A stretch of 64,000 nucleotides of DNA from Adiantum capillus-veneris (lineage: Eukaryota; Streptophyta; Polypodiopsida; Polypodiales; Pteridaceae): contig CM043957.1 in NCBI GenBank assembly GCA_014529385.2, positions 87,396,381 through 87,460,380 of the forward strand, in the 5' to 3' direction. A program made the translations under genes and the position numbers. Every line of letters begins with the position of its first letter. Positions within the stretch are counted from its first letter, which is position 1. Under the pieces are notes generated by a model. The model was not told the origin of the DNA, made no database searches, and was given only the letters and a program-made list of their open reading frames with translations. Positions 11,501 through 22,045 of this stretch are shown in pieces.

Positions 11501-11820
11501 CTTGATCCCAGGTACATAGAGTGCATCAACAAGTGTGAAAGAACTTCCATTTGCAGTAGCAAGCACAATCTTTCCAACCCCTGAACCGGATAAGAGGAAT
11601 TGTTGGCACAAGTGACTGAATTCCCATGAGGGACAGACTCAAGAGAGGTGAATAATTCATGATGTGAGGTAATGTGCTTTGTAGCACCAGTGTCGAAATA
11701 CCACACATGTGAATCTGTAGCAACTAACATGCATGCATCATGGAAAACAGGGTTGTAAGTGCACTCTGCACTAAAAGCCCATTCTGCATCAACATTAGCA
11801 TCACAGTCTCCTTTCACAGA
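8530..11820 (-). pseudogene. Copia pol, decayed
   Basis: Pol normally cleaves, integrates and copies the element. Visible parts in order: protease (WYFDTGATKHIT near 11700); GAG-pre-integrase HHCC (HAGFGHLNF, CEGCILGK); integrase core (HSDLCGP, FIDDYSRHEWVF, GGEYMSHEF, NGVAERKNR) to about 10320; a linker with YRLYHPQTKSILVSRDVAFV; reverse transcriptase (VHQLDIVTTFLNGD, KALYGLKQCPRAWY, YVDDLLITGPN) near 9790-9430; RNase H (SDSSWAGC, SWLSKKKPIVATSS, ARTKHIEVHYHYVRE) to 8535. Catalytic signatures are mostly kept but at least five frame changes break the ORF, so it is non-functional. Confidence 0.88.
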
Positions 11821-11889
11821 AGACTCAACAATGGCTGCATTTGTAGTGGAACTAGCATTTGTAGTGGAACCACCCTCTTTTTTCTTAGC

Positions 11890-12799
11890 CTATTTGGCCT
11901 TCAACTTAGGACATTGCTTGATCAAGTGATCATTAGATTTACAATAATGGCAACACATCTTATTTCTGTCCTTATCACCAGAATTGCCAGACGAAGTGCT
12001 GCCAGCAGAAGCATTAGGAACAGAAGTTTTTCCACTCGCAACAGAACCATAAGAAGTGGCTGCATTTCTGTTACCACCCTTTCTTAGAGAAGCAATAAAA
12101 GCTTGTTCAACAGCACGCTACCTAGTTCTGTTTTTTCTGGAAAGTGACTCTTGCAACAGCAATGTGCATAATGCATCAAACTTGACAACTTCAAGATTTC
12201 CTTGGGTCGTAAGTCTCCAAGTACTAGCAAAAGTTTGGTAAGAATCTAGTAAGGCATCAAGAACAGTACACACAAGGGAACTGTCTGAAATGACTTCACT
12301 CGCAAAAATAAGTTGCTCATTGATATCCTTGACACCAGCAAGGAAAGTGCCCATATCATGTTCCTCATGCATAATCTTTGATTCCAGCTCTTTGCGCAGC
12401 AATGAAATATTTTCCTCATTTTGGCTTTCATAAAGACAAGCCGGAATATCCTAAGCCTGTTTTGCAGATTTTGTTGAACGAATGTGAGGAGTAATGGTGC
12501 GCTTCACAGACAACACAATCAATGCATGAGCCTGCGCATCCTTTACATCCCAACGAGCTTATTCTACCGTAGGCAAAACAACTCTAATAGCAGCAATCCT
12601 TGTAGCAAGACTTGCCACATCCTCAACATCGTCTACATCCTCAGAACCAGGACGTACATCAATGCCTAACACAATTATTTCTGACGCCCTTTGACACAAG
12701 AACATGTTGCATCATGTAAGCCCACATAGGGTGATTGTCCCCATCCAATCTGTCCTCAACAACAAACATCTTGAACACATCTGTGTTGTTGTCAGCCAT
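11890..12799 (-). pseudogene. Copia gag, decayed
   Basis: Gag begins at an ATG whose codon is 12797-12799 (MADNNTDVFKMFVVEDRL), about 350 bp inside the PBS. The body has UBN2-type gag sequence (HDMGTFLAGVKDINEQL, FDALCTLLLQE) and ends in a clean zinc knuckle CCHYCKSNDHLIKQCPK (C-x2-C-x4-H-x4-C). A frameshift follows the first 45 codons. Four further in-frame stops lie at 12559-12561 (TAA), 12451-12453, 12118-12120 and 11890-11892 (all TAG). Each sits where Gln would fit, suggesting CAR-to-TAR change. Usual copia gag length is about 300 residues, which agrees. Confidence 0.8.
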
Positions 12800-13149
12800 G
12801 AAAAATGTCTGCACCTGATGTGAAAACTACCCAAAATGAAGAAAAACTGAGTGAAACCAGCACGTGCTATACATCAAAACCCATAGTAGAGTGTATGAGA
12901 CTTGTTATGCAGTATTTGGCACTGACAAAAATTTTGCACAAAATGACGAAATTGCCTGTGCAGACGTGGTTGTAGTGGAAACGGAGGCCGAAATGAGCCC
13001 GAATCAGAAATCTGAGCAAACTAAGCTCTACGATCTACCCTGAAATTTTGGTTGACCTGCAAATGCTTGCCAAAGCTCACAGAGCTCAGAGAAAGTGAGC
13101 AGGCGTGTGCTGGAGCTCCTAGCAACTAAGCCCGGGAGGATGCAACCTA

Positions 13150-13160
13150 CTCTGATACCA
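13150..13160 (-). promoter_or_regulatory. Copia primer binding site
   Basis: The minus strand reads TGGTATCAGAG two bases inside the LTR, complementary to the 3' end of initiator-Met tRNA, as in most plant copia elements. Confidence 0.85.
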
Positions 13161-13162
13161 AT

Positions 13163-13386
13163 TGTTGGAATTAGGGTTGCAGGAAAACACACATAGCTTT
13201 GGAGAAGACGAAGGAAGCTCAAGTCACACAACTGAGAGAACATTACTTAGTGTGCAATGGAAATATTGATAGCCCTAGAGTGATGGGCGTATATACAATG
13301 CACGGGGGAAAAAACCTCCTAAAGAGAGAAAAAATGCCCTGGCGGTCCTAGTGTGTTCACACACATCACTACCACATGTATATGGT

Positions 13387-13390
<4 letters not shown>
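13163..13390 (-). repeat. Copia 5' LTR, 228 bp
   Basis: The repeat starts TGTTGGAATTAGGG and ends ATGGTAACA on plus (TG...CA). It matches the 228-bp LTR at 44755-44982 over its whole length. It lies directly outside the PBS at 13150-13160. Confidence 0.9.
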
Positions 13391-13757
<367 letters not shown>

Positions 13758-13767
13758 CTACTCTCTT

Positions 13768-14010
13768 ATTCCCTCATTCCATCTCTACCTCTGTTTCTCT
13801 CTCATTTCATGTCTCTTCCTCTCCCATTCCCTTGGCACCACCATTGCTCAATAAAAATTGCAAATTCTTCTTCTCTTCTGCTCTTTCTCTTGATATTTCT
13901 CTTACTCTCGTCTTCCCTCATTCCATCTCTGCATCTCTTTCTCTCTCATTTCATGTCTCTTCCTCTCACATTTCCTTGGCACCACCATTGCTCGAGAAAA
14001 ATTGCAAAAT
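13768..14010. repeat. Tandem duplication, 147-bp period
   Basis: TCCCTCATTCCATCTC to TTGGCACCACCATTGCTC occurs twice (about 13768-13868 and 13915-14010) with few changes. A related stretch lies left of copia copy 1 at 8250-8330 (TTCATTCCATGTCTCTTCCTC), so the flanks of the copia element are similar to each other. Confidence 0.8.
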
Positions 14011-14025
14011 GTTCTTCTTCTTCTT

Positions 14026-14028
<3 letters not shown>

Positions 14029-14078
<50 letters not shown>
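14029..14078. repeat. (TC)n microsatellite
   Basis: Pure TC repeat at the right end of the duplicated pyrimidine-rich block. Confidence 0.95.
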
Positions 14079-14081
<3 letters not shown>

Positions 14082-14313
14082 CAATGATTGTTTTTTTTCG
14101 TTCAAACAATGTTGGTGTATTAAACAATAACAAGGAATTGCACGGATATCCAATCACAGTTCTATCTCTTTCAAAAACTTATGTCTCGTGTTCATTGAAA
14201 ACTAGGAACCAATGTAGAGAGAGAGAGAGAGAGAGAGATTTTATGCAATAATTTTATGGTGTCCAATATTTCAATATCAACGGTTGTGGTTATATGGTGT
14301 CCAGTATTACAAT

Positions 14314-14356
14314 ATCAAGGGTTGTGGTTAACAAGAAATACATGATGGTAGTATAA

Positions 14357-14408
<52 letters not shown>

Positions 14409-14506
14409 CAAAAACATCCATAGTTGACCATGAAGATAGAGAATTGATGAGAAAGAGAAAAATTTCATTTCATCAAGGGTTGTGGTTAACAAAAAATACA
14501 TGATGG

Positions 14507-14548
<42 letters not shown>

Positions 14549-14740
14549 CAAAGACATCCATAGTTGACCATGAAGATAGAGAATTGATGAGAAAGAGAAA
14601 ACTTTCATTTCATTAAGGGTTTTGGTTAACTAGAAATACATGATGGTAGTACTCTTTCTTTCTCTCTCTCTCCACAAAGACATCCATAGTTGACCATGAA
14701 GATAGAGTGTTGATGAGCAAGAGAAAACTTTTATTTCATC
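14314..14740. repeat. Minisatellite with embedded (CT)n, 3 units
   Basis: Three units of about 125-160 bp share CAAGGGTTGTGGTTAAC, AAATACATGATGGTA, a CT array, then CCACAAAGACATCCATAG and TTGACCATGAAGATAGAG. The CT array differs in length between units (about 46, 33 and 10 bases before the common 3' part). Confidence 0.88.
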
Positions 14741-14759
14741 AAAAACATAATTACAACAA

Positions 14760-16243
14760 CCTCAATGAGGAGGTGGATGGGGGGTAAGGAAATGGTGGAA
14801 AATTTTATAATGGAATGCCGTATGGTCCTTGGTATGGGAAAAAACCTCCATATCCATGCAACAAGGAGGAGGGGGAGAACCTATCAATGGAGGTGGGAAG
14901 GGACATCCAACCATGCAGTGTTGAGATGCGAGTGTAGGATCCAATGGAACACCACGTACCATGGTGAATGTGGAGTGTGAGACTCATGGCAGAACTTCTA
15001 GTAGGAAATACAAGTGGATGGGTGGATGGACACGTAGTTGTAGATCTCAATGGTGGCTACATTTATTGGTAGCGATGTCATCACAGCTTCTCGATCTTAG
15101 TGAGGATGCTCATATATAACGTTATTGGCTCAAGTAAACACGCCACACCCATGGTGAGAAAGGAAACATATAATAATCAATGAAATCTTTGCTTATACAA
15201 ATGTATATATAGTATACACAATAGCAACTCACAGTACAACCATAAAATATATGCTCCCGTCCATTGTCGTGTATCAAGTATTAAGGATGCATTACTTCCA
15301 AACATAATTTCAAACAAAACTTGAATCCCCATTTACCCGTATCTACCTCCACCTGCTAAGATGCTCCGTGCAAAGTGTTGCAACCACGGTGCCGTGTGGT
15401 AGAAGAAACTCCACCGCTAAAGTGAAGGTCGAATCTAGTAGATCCCCAAAGAAAAAGTTCAATCTAGGGACTTTTGGATTTAGTGGGGTGATTGCACAAT
15501 GAGTTGGGAAATCTACCCACAGCAATCAAACCCTTGAATTTGAGTAGTAAGATTCATTCATCCAATGGAAGTCAAGGAGCCCAAAAATTGTTGAACCACA
15601 CTTGTTTGTCTATATCGTGTAGTTAACACATAAAATTTGGTTCAATTGCCCTGTGTTTATGTTACTCAACTTCAAAAGTAAAACTTACCTGTTTTTTACT
15701 GCTTTCCATGTAATTATATTCACGTGTACTTGATATTGCAACACACTCCAAGGTGTAGTGGATTGGTCTCCTCATTTATACCATCTAGAACAATAAACAA
15801 CCACATAGCTATATGCTAGTCAAACTTACTAATTTGTGCATAAAGTTAAATGTTGTGCTCAAAAAAGGTTATGTATTTACCTAACCCAAACATCTCCTCA
15901 ATGTTATTATCCGAATGTGGACTATGAACATGAACTCAGAGTGGCTATGGACACTATTCTTTAATGGAAACTTGCAAGCCATGTGTTTGCAGTCTCTCAT
16001 GGGCACTCACATGCAATGTCGTATAGAGAGTTTTCTCCACACCCTGAGACTCTGCTCTCCCTTCATCATTGGTGCCCACATGTGAGTGTGTGATAGGTGG
16101 ATACTATCTTCGTTGCTTTCTCCATGGCCCACCACTGAATCCTCATCACTATCCCCATCACGTTTGCCCCTGGCCTTCTTTTTGTGTTTTCCACTAGATG
16201 GTTTAGCTTCATGGTTATCCTCACTTTGTTGCTTTTTTTGTTA
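14760..16243. other. Unassigned stretch left of hAT
   Basis: No recognisable domain. Short overlapping open frames on both strands at 14762-15050 show low-complexity composition. The last bases are the left flank of the hAT insertion. Confidence 0.5.
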
Positions 16244-16251
16244 GGAGTGGG
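16244..16251. repeat. hAT target duplication, left
   Basis: GGAGTGGG, identical to 22309-22316. Left flank GTTGCTTTTTTTGTTA. Confidence 0.85.
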
Positions 16252-16264
16252 CAGAGATTTCATT

Positions 16265-16500
16265 GGCGTAATCACGATTGTGTGATTACGTTAATAACTC
16301 CAGTATTTACACAAGAAAATCACGTGATCACGTTAATTGTTAACAAGACTTTGATTATGACTTGCAAAAACCTACAGAGCCGGTTAGCCCACTGAGTTTT
16401 GATTTTTCTCGGCGGATCCTGCCGGTCTTTTTCATTTTTTCGACGGGCCCGCCGAGAATACCCTAATACCCAGCGAGCCCGCCGAGAAAATGAAAAAGCC
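16265..16500. repeat. hAT left subterminal region
   Basis: ATCACG-rich short palindromes (GTGATTACG, CACGTGATCACG) are followed by GC-rich motifs CTCGGCGG, CGACGGGCCCGCCGAG and GCGAGCCCGCCGAG. hAT transposases are known to bind repeated subterminal motifs, and the matching cluster at the other end supports that role here by inference. Confidence 0.6.
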
Positions 16501-17527
16501 AGGTGGAAGTAATTATATATAGTAAACAATGTGCTAACCGCGGTCCTTTAGCTAGGCAAATCCTTGGGGAGTGTATTCGAGTGCCGAGTACAGTCATCTC
16601 TTTGTGAATTGACCAGAGTCATAGGTCCTTTTTTTGGGCCGAACGTGATTCTTAATTCGGTAACCACTTTCAAAAAAATTTAATTCCTTTACCAAACATA
16701 AAGGTACGGAACCAAAACAATTGAAAATTTGGAGAGTCATGCTCATTGCGACGAACCCATTGGTCCAAATGAGGGATGTAATTGGTTTTAGAAGATGAGC
16801 ATATGTAAATGACGAGTCGATAATCAAGGGTTGGATGTCCTGTACTAGTGTACTGGGCATATAAAGATCCTTGAAGTCTTGCATTTTTCACCATCATAGA
16901 TTTGAGTTGCAATACATTGTCACTCCACAATATAAGAGCTATAATCCTTAATTGGGTGAAAATAGATTTTATATATTAAATTGGTTGCATAAGGGGGCTA
17001 CAATTCTTCACTAGGTACAAGTAGTCTTCAATTGTGTGATTATATTGAAGATTTATTTGCGTTAGTTCATGCATTGGTTTATACAGAGAATGCATTATGT
17101 ATTATGATAGATTATTAGTGCATGAAATGACCAATCATATATTTTATTGCTTTCGTTTGTTTTTTGCAAACAACTGACATCGTTCAGTGTAGAAGTTGAT
17201 TATTCTTTATAGCATTTGAAATACATGTGTCTTATTGTTTGCAAATCAAAGTGGACATATAAATAATCATCATAATAATAATTGCATTGAAAAAGTCATA
17301 GCATTGTTGTAGTTATTATGCCGTGCATAGAGTGTATTGCAATGTGTATGTTTGCTTACAACATAGGTGATCGATATGTGGATTGACTAGTGTGCATTAA
17401 AAATCTCAGATCGTGCTTTTTGGTTACTTGCATAGTGAATGGTTTTTTAATATAAATTGAAAATTAAAAAAAATATTTTAAAAACTGATCATCTGGTTCA
17501 TTTGTCTTCAGTTTTATTTTTAAAGCA

Positions 17528-17998
17528 ATGGAGCAAAATGTGGACACAAGTGGTACGAAGAAGCCAATGAATAAAAAAGCTCTTGACAAAGAGTGGGATT
17601 ATGCTCACAACATATGCGGCCGATATATGGAGTGGCAATGTAAATTTTGTCTCACAACAAAATCAGGCGGTGCACCACATATTAGGAACCATTTTTTGGG
17701 TAGCGTTGAAAAGAGTTGTAAGAAATGTGAACATCCTCAGGCACCTCCAATCGCAAAGCATTTGAGAGAAGAGCTCGCTAAAAAGGGTGGCAAGAGACAA
17801 CATATATATAGGTCTGTGACTGCAAGTCAAGAGTTGTCAAAGCCAAATATTAACTCCGCAGATCCTATTGTGACGCCAACTAACCTTGATAAAAGGGCGC
17901 CAAATTTGGGCAAAGTGTGGATGACATCGTGGTTAGTCCAACAGAGTCTTGAAAATCCCGAAGAGCTGAAAGAGTCTATAGTAGAGAAGGAGTGGTGA
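17528..17998 (+). pseudogene. hAT transposase N-terminal BED-finger ORF
   Basis: A 156-residue open frame. BED fingers bind element ends for hAT transposases. Here W23 begins the domain, C38 and C41 (WQCKFC) form the first zinc pair, and H51 and H55 (PHIRNHFLG) the second, the usual C-x2-C...H-x3-H layout. A basic stretch KHLREELAKKGGKR follows. The frame stops at 17998 where a full transposase of 600-800 residues would continue; the DDE core is absent before the C-terminal remnant at 18062. It could be a residual truncated protein that still binds DNA, or simply a broken gene. Confidence 0.7.
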
Positions 17999-18061
17999 CT
18001 ACCATTCTCTAGCAAACAGCGAAGACTTTTGGCCAAGTATTTTCATGCAAGGTGAAAGAGC

Positions 18062-18520
18062 ACTCATATTCCACTCCATAGTGTTGCTTACATGCTCGAT
18101 CTGGAGTATTGATATTTAGATCTGATGTCCAATACAGAGGTGGTCAACAATTTCTATCACGTGGTCAAGACGTTCTACTCCAATGTTCAGGACCGAATTG
18201 ATTGCATCAAAGAAATGAGTGCATTTAGATTAAAAGAAGGTCCTCTTGCGAATGATTTTGTTACAGGTAATGGCAAAAAAGCAACCTGCATGGAAGTGGT
18301 GGATGATGAATGGTGGAGAGCATTACTCTACCTTACGTCCCCTTGCAATGAAAATACTGGTTCAATGTGCAGCAGACTCAAGTTCAAAGAGAAACTGGAG
18401 TATGTACAAGTATGTTCACAACACTATTTGCAACAAACTATTAGCAGACAGAGGATGAATCACGATTCAACAGTCTCACAGATGCACAAGGTAGCAACTT
18501 TTTGTCCACTACATAAGACA
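18062..18520 (+). pseudogene. hAT transposase C-terminal dimerisation region
   Basis: The region downstream of the catalytic core in plant hAT proteins is recognisable: PLHSVAYMLDLEY, then VVNNFYHVVKTFYSN. After a +1 frameshift come KKQPAWKWWMMNGG, LRPLAMKILVQCAADSSSK and RNWSMYKYVHNTICNKLL, which fit the hATC consensus (PA-x-WW, LA-x-x-x-L, SSS-x-x-RNWS, N-x-L). An in-frame TGA lies at 18110-18112 and another frame break near 18456. Only about 60 bp separate it from the BED ORF stop, so the RNase-H-like core was deleted. Confidence 0.75.
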
Positions 18521-18878
18521 TCATAGCCGACTAAATCAAACCACAACTGATGCGACTAAACAAAATCACAATTGTCGGGCCCAATTGAACCACAAGACAA
18601 ATTTGAAATGACTAAAGATAATTGACTCAAGGAGGTGAACCACTCCAAACGAGATAATACGCTTCAATAAAAATAGAATACCCTGGACAAAACAGATGTA
18701 TATCATAAAAATGTTTAGATCAGATAAAAAGATGGTGCAAGTTTAACAAGGGGACGTTGAACAGGGTTAGGGTCTGTCTTTAAATGTTCTTTGAAAAATA
18801 TCAAAAAGTCAGATGCATTTCTTCTTTGTTCCTACTCTTTTAATTGCATCCAACAATCTACTTTAATCTGAATGGCCC

Positions 18879-19883
18879 TCATAACATCTTGGTCTGAGTG
18901 GTAAAAACTTTTTGTGGAAAATAACTTTTTTTGGTTGCACTCCAAAAATCTATCAGCATATCAAATAGATAACCCAATGCATGAATGTCGCTCGATTTTG
19001 TGTATGCATCTATGCAATGTGGATCGTATAGTTCTGGAGCAATCCACGGTCGCTTAGCCATCTCTGCATCCCCTGCTCTTTGTGCCTCCAAATTTACAGA
19101 GTCAGGCTATGCGCTTACATGTAGATAATTAATTGACGCGCGCTAAGCTGGCATTTTGAGCATCACTCCCCAATCAATGATGCCGTCATGAGGTTTATTT
19201 GCGCGAGTAAAGTCCAACATTATGTTGAACGGGTGCAGGTCACTGTGCACTATCTCGATCAAGTGGGCAGCTGCAATGCCATAGATTAAGGCATGAAAAA
19301 TGGCTGGCATCTACTCGTTTACTGCCTTGATCCGCGCCGTGTCTATCTCTTGTACAGGAAGAATTGCTACAGGCAATGACCTCCAGTCATGTTGTAGCCT
19401 GTGCATGTGTTGTCTGAACAATCTGTGGACAAATGGTAAGCGGCATATCATGTTCCCCACGGTACCCCCATTGTAGTATGGGAATATTGTGATCCAAGGA
19501 GCTTTGGTGGTAAAGCCAATGCACTTTACAATGGAGGGGTGAAGTGTTTTCATTCCTTGCTCTCTCTGAAAGCTGTCAAATTTTGCCTCACTCCCTCCCT
19601 TGTAGCATTTTCCCACATATGTGATGTGATCTGGAAAGAAAGAGATGCCTTTGATGGTGTATAATGTGCACACACCAAAGGAGCCTGCTCCAATCCTCGT
19701 ACCTTCTACAAAGGTCTCGTGAGGGATGCCGACAAGATGAGCGTACTTGGCATTCAAAGCCGTGCGAATGATTGTGCCGGTGCCATTGGCATCTGATCGA
19801 CCTCCCAAAGCTGTTTGCGCATCTTGGGCCATCTTCAATCTCTTGGGTAAGGTTGCTTGATCCTCCGCTTTCACACGCTTCAT
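18879..19883 (-). pseudogene. Protein kinase gene inside hAT, decayed
   Basis: One continuous minus-strand frame of about 334 codons, starting MKRVKAEDQ, carries all kinase landmarks: glycine loop GAGSFG (residues 65-70), ATP lysine in YVGKCYKG (Lys92), helix-C Glu108 (SFQREQGM), catalytic loop HSDLHPFN (213-220), DWG in place of DFG (237-239), WIAPELYDP (APE) and SSDIHALGYLFD (subdomain IX). Three in-frame stops interrupt it, all TAG (19311-19313, 19143-19145, 19107-19109). HSDLHPFN and DWG are atypical, so the family is unclear; it is not a normal receptor-like kinase. It runs opposite to the transposase and ends 360 bp from it. The gene was probably captured or belongs to the element family; this copy is dead. 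Confidence 0.75.
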
Positions 19884-19893
19884 CCTTACCTTC

Positions 19894-20278
19894 TGTTCTT
19901 ATCACAATTTATCCCAGAGCTCTAATTTTGACATGTCGCAGGCAAAAGGGATATCTTCCTTTAAGTCTCTACAATATACTTTTATATTGCCCAACACTAT
20001 CCTAACCTTGTGGTGGGGTTGAATTCTCGAATCCCTATTGGAATCAGCAACTCGTATTGGCCTTCACCTCACAGCCTACGCTCTGTGTTCTCCCATATAG
20101 TGCTAGTGAGGTCTTTGATGAAGACATCGCTTTCACTAATCTGTTGTATGCGACCATCTGCACATGATGATATTGCCAAGATACATTCTTTTTTAATGGC
20201 ACGCATAATACTTTTATTTTGATCTGGCGTCATTTTTGTATTGGACAATAAAAAACAGTATATCAAATATAAATTCAT
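19894..20278 (-). pseudogene. Coding-like segment upstream of kinase
   Basis: Directly 5' of the kinase on the same strand. Fragments with a coding character are MTPDQNKSIMRAIKKECIL, GRIQQISESDVFIKDLTS, then GQYELLIPIGIREFNPTT, NIKVYCRDLKEDIPFACD and MSKLELWDKL. They are separated by a TGA near 20068, a frameshift near 19990 and a stop just before the kinase ATG. This suggests the kinase had an N-terminal domain or a preceding ORF. I do not recognise the domain. A Crinkler-type header has been linked to kinases and transposons in other eukaryotes, but I see no match strong enough to claim it. Confidence 0.4.
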
Positions 20279-20289
20279 GGTTACACGCT

Positions 20290-21330
20290 ACACTAACACT
20301 CTCACACAAACTCAGGCAAACCCTCAACCATGACTTGAAGACTTTAAGAAATGTGCATGGAAATATAGAGTGTGCTTGAAAACAATCTTCACTTTAAACT
20401 GCAATCTGTTACGCATGTAAAATTCAGAGCAAACAAGTGGTTTATAAGAACTTCATCCAGATCAAACAATACATGTTAACAATCTGGAACATTTCAACAT
20501 AGAGTGAATTTTTACATTATATTTTTCACCGTGCGCACACACTAGTTCAAACAAAGCACACACCAACTTAAAAACTTCAAAAAATTCAGCAAGATTGTAC
20601 TTATTCAGGTTGATAATCATTTTGACTTTAAATGGTATGTTTGCTCGTGTAAAGTACAATAAATATGTCATTCCTAATAAAATTGTTCAGATCTAACAGA
20701 ACATGTTAAAAATCTAAAACAGTTCAAAGCCTCTTGGAAGATACATGCATCGTGATGTATATATTGTTAATTTTATTTTAGCTCATTTAAAACATTGGAA
20801 GTATACAAATTAGGCTAGGAAATTGCAAAGAATGTATTGCTCTTTAAAAAGATAGAAATTAATATTTAACATACAAATTGTGTTCACACACTTTTTTATA
20901 TAGAATTAATGTAAATGTAGTCTTTAAAATAGCGATGATGATTGATGCTCTTTAAAAGATACAAAATAATTTTTAACATGAAAATTGTATGCAAATTCTT
21001 TTTTACAACGCGAATTTATGTAAATCTAGCGATAAAAATACCGATGATGCTGGGGGCCTCTAAAAAGATAAAAATGAATATTTAACATGCAAATTGTGAT
21101 GATTGATGAATAAAAATATTGATGAATGATGAATATTTTAACATTTAAAATAGCGATGATTGATGAATGATGAATATTTAACATTTAAAATAGCGATGAG
21201 TGATTGATGATTGATGAATATATAGCATTTAAAATATCAATGATTGATGAATAAAGCATTTTTTTTAATATGATTAGCTAATATATAATTTCATAAGAAC
21301 ATTTAAAAACAACAAAATCAAACAATTCAA
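20290..21330. other. AT-rich non-coding hAT interior
   Basis: Very AT-rich with short dispersed repeats built on GATTGATGAATATT and AACATTTAAAATAGCGATGA (about 20920-21260). No coding signal. Confidence 0.6.
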
Positions 21331-21336
21331 ACATTT

Positions 21337-21821
21337 GTATATGAAATACTCTTCACAGCCGCGTTACCGACCAAGTATTTCATATACTTAATACTTAAAA
21401 AATTAATGCACATGCACATACAAATTATATGACGTTCATACGGTCGGGTTAACGACCTGAACGTCACATTTATGCAAAAATAGATGCTTCTAACAAATGA
21501 CACTCAATTAGCCGCGTTACCGATCGAATGCCGCCTGAATCTAAGGAGAAATAATGGTTTGCGTACGAGCATCATATAACCGCGTTACCAATCGATGCAC
21601 ATATGTTTGTTGGGAAAGGGGAAGGAAAGTTGAATTACCATAAGGATACTAGATTCGCCGCGTTACCGACGTAGTACCCAGACAATAAGCCAATACTTAC
21701 CACAAGGACACTATCTTCCCCGCATCACCTGATGCCTCCGTGGGAAGCACTATTCTGTAGAACAGCTTACGTACACACTTCCATTGTGTGGTAAGGTACC
21801 TTATGAGGACTGCCACACAAT
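21337..21821. repeat. Hairpin array near hAT right end
   Basis: Successive inverted repeats. 21337-21350/21374-21387 has a perfect 14-bp stem around a loop containing GCCGCGTTACCGACC. 21430-21438/21458-21466 has a perfect 9-bp stem, with the related loop in opposite orientation. Near 21510-21530 and 21569-21598 weaker stems flank AGCCGCGTTACCGA and ACCGCGTTACCAA. 21644-21651/21672-21679 pairs 7 of 8 around GCCGCGTTACCGAC. 21715-21720/21742-21747 has a 6-bp stem with a nested hairpin, and 21783-21791/21813-21821 a perfect 9-bp stem. Stem sequences differ while the loop motif recurs. A minus-orientation TCGGTAAC core also occurs near the left end at 16657-16664. Confidence 0.75.
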
Positions 21822-21974
21822 ACACAAAAGGCACGCTACCACACAACGTATATAGACACACAACACTAAACCCGGGTCGTGTGATCAGGTACTCCGCTAC
21901 TGCCGTGCACTACGACGCAGAGCACGCTCCCACATGACCCCCTCTCTCCTCTCGACATACCTGCAAAGGCGGTC

Positions 21975-21977
<3 letters not shown>

Positions 21978-22022
<45 letters not shown>
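21978..22022. repeat. (TC)n microsatellite within hAT
   Basis: Pure TC repeat just inside the right subterminal cluster. Confidence 0.95.
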
Positions 22023-22025
<3 letters not shown>

Positions 22026-22045
22026 GATAGCTCAAAGAATAACGC

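Larger units (their letters stand above)
8389..13390 (-). mobile_element. Ty1/copia retrotransposon, copy 1
   Basis: In minus orientation the order is 5' LTR (13163-13390), PBS, gag, protease, integrase, reverse transcriptase, RNase H, polypurine region and truncated 3' LTR (8389-8459). Integrase before RT defines the copia superfamily. All genes carry stops and frameshifts. A second copy of the same family lies at 44755-47872. The 5' LTR abuts a (TA)n tract and the 3' LTR is cut by (TC)n, so no target duplication can be read. Confidence 0.92.

Noticed and set aside
11336-11584. Plus-strand ORFs across the copia element
   Set aside because: Antisense shadows of the minus-strand integrase and gag frames.
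18879-19883. Kinase expressed by TAG read-through or recoding
   Set aside because: The surrounding element is decayed, and TAG stops are also seen in copia gag; deamination explains them more simply.
21337-21821. Integron-like attC sites or a CRISPR array
   Set aside because: Eukaryotic transposon context, irregular spacing and different stem sequences; no integrase or cas gene.
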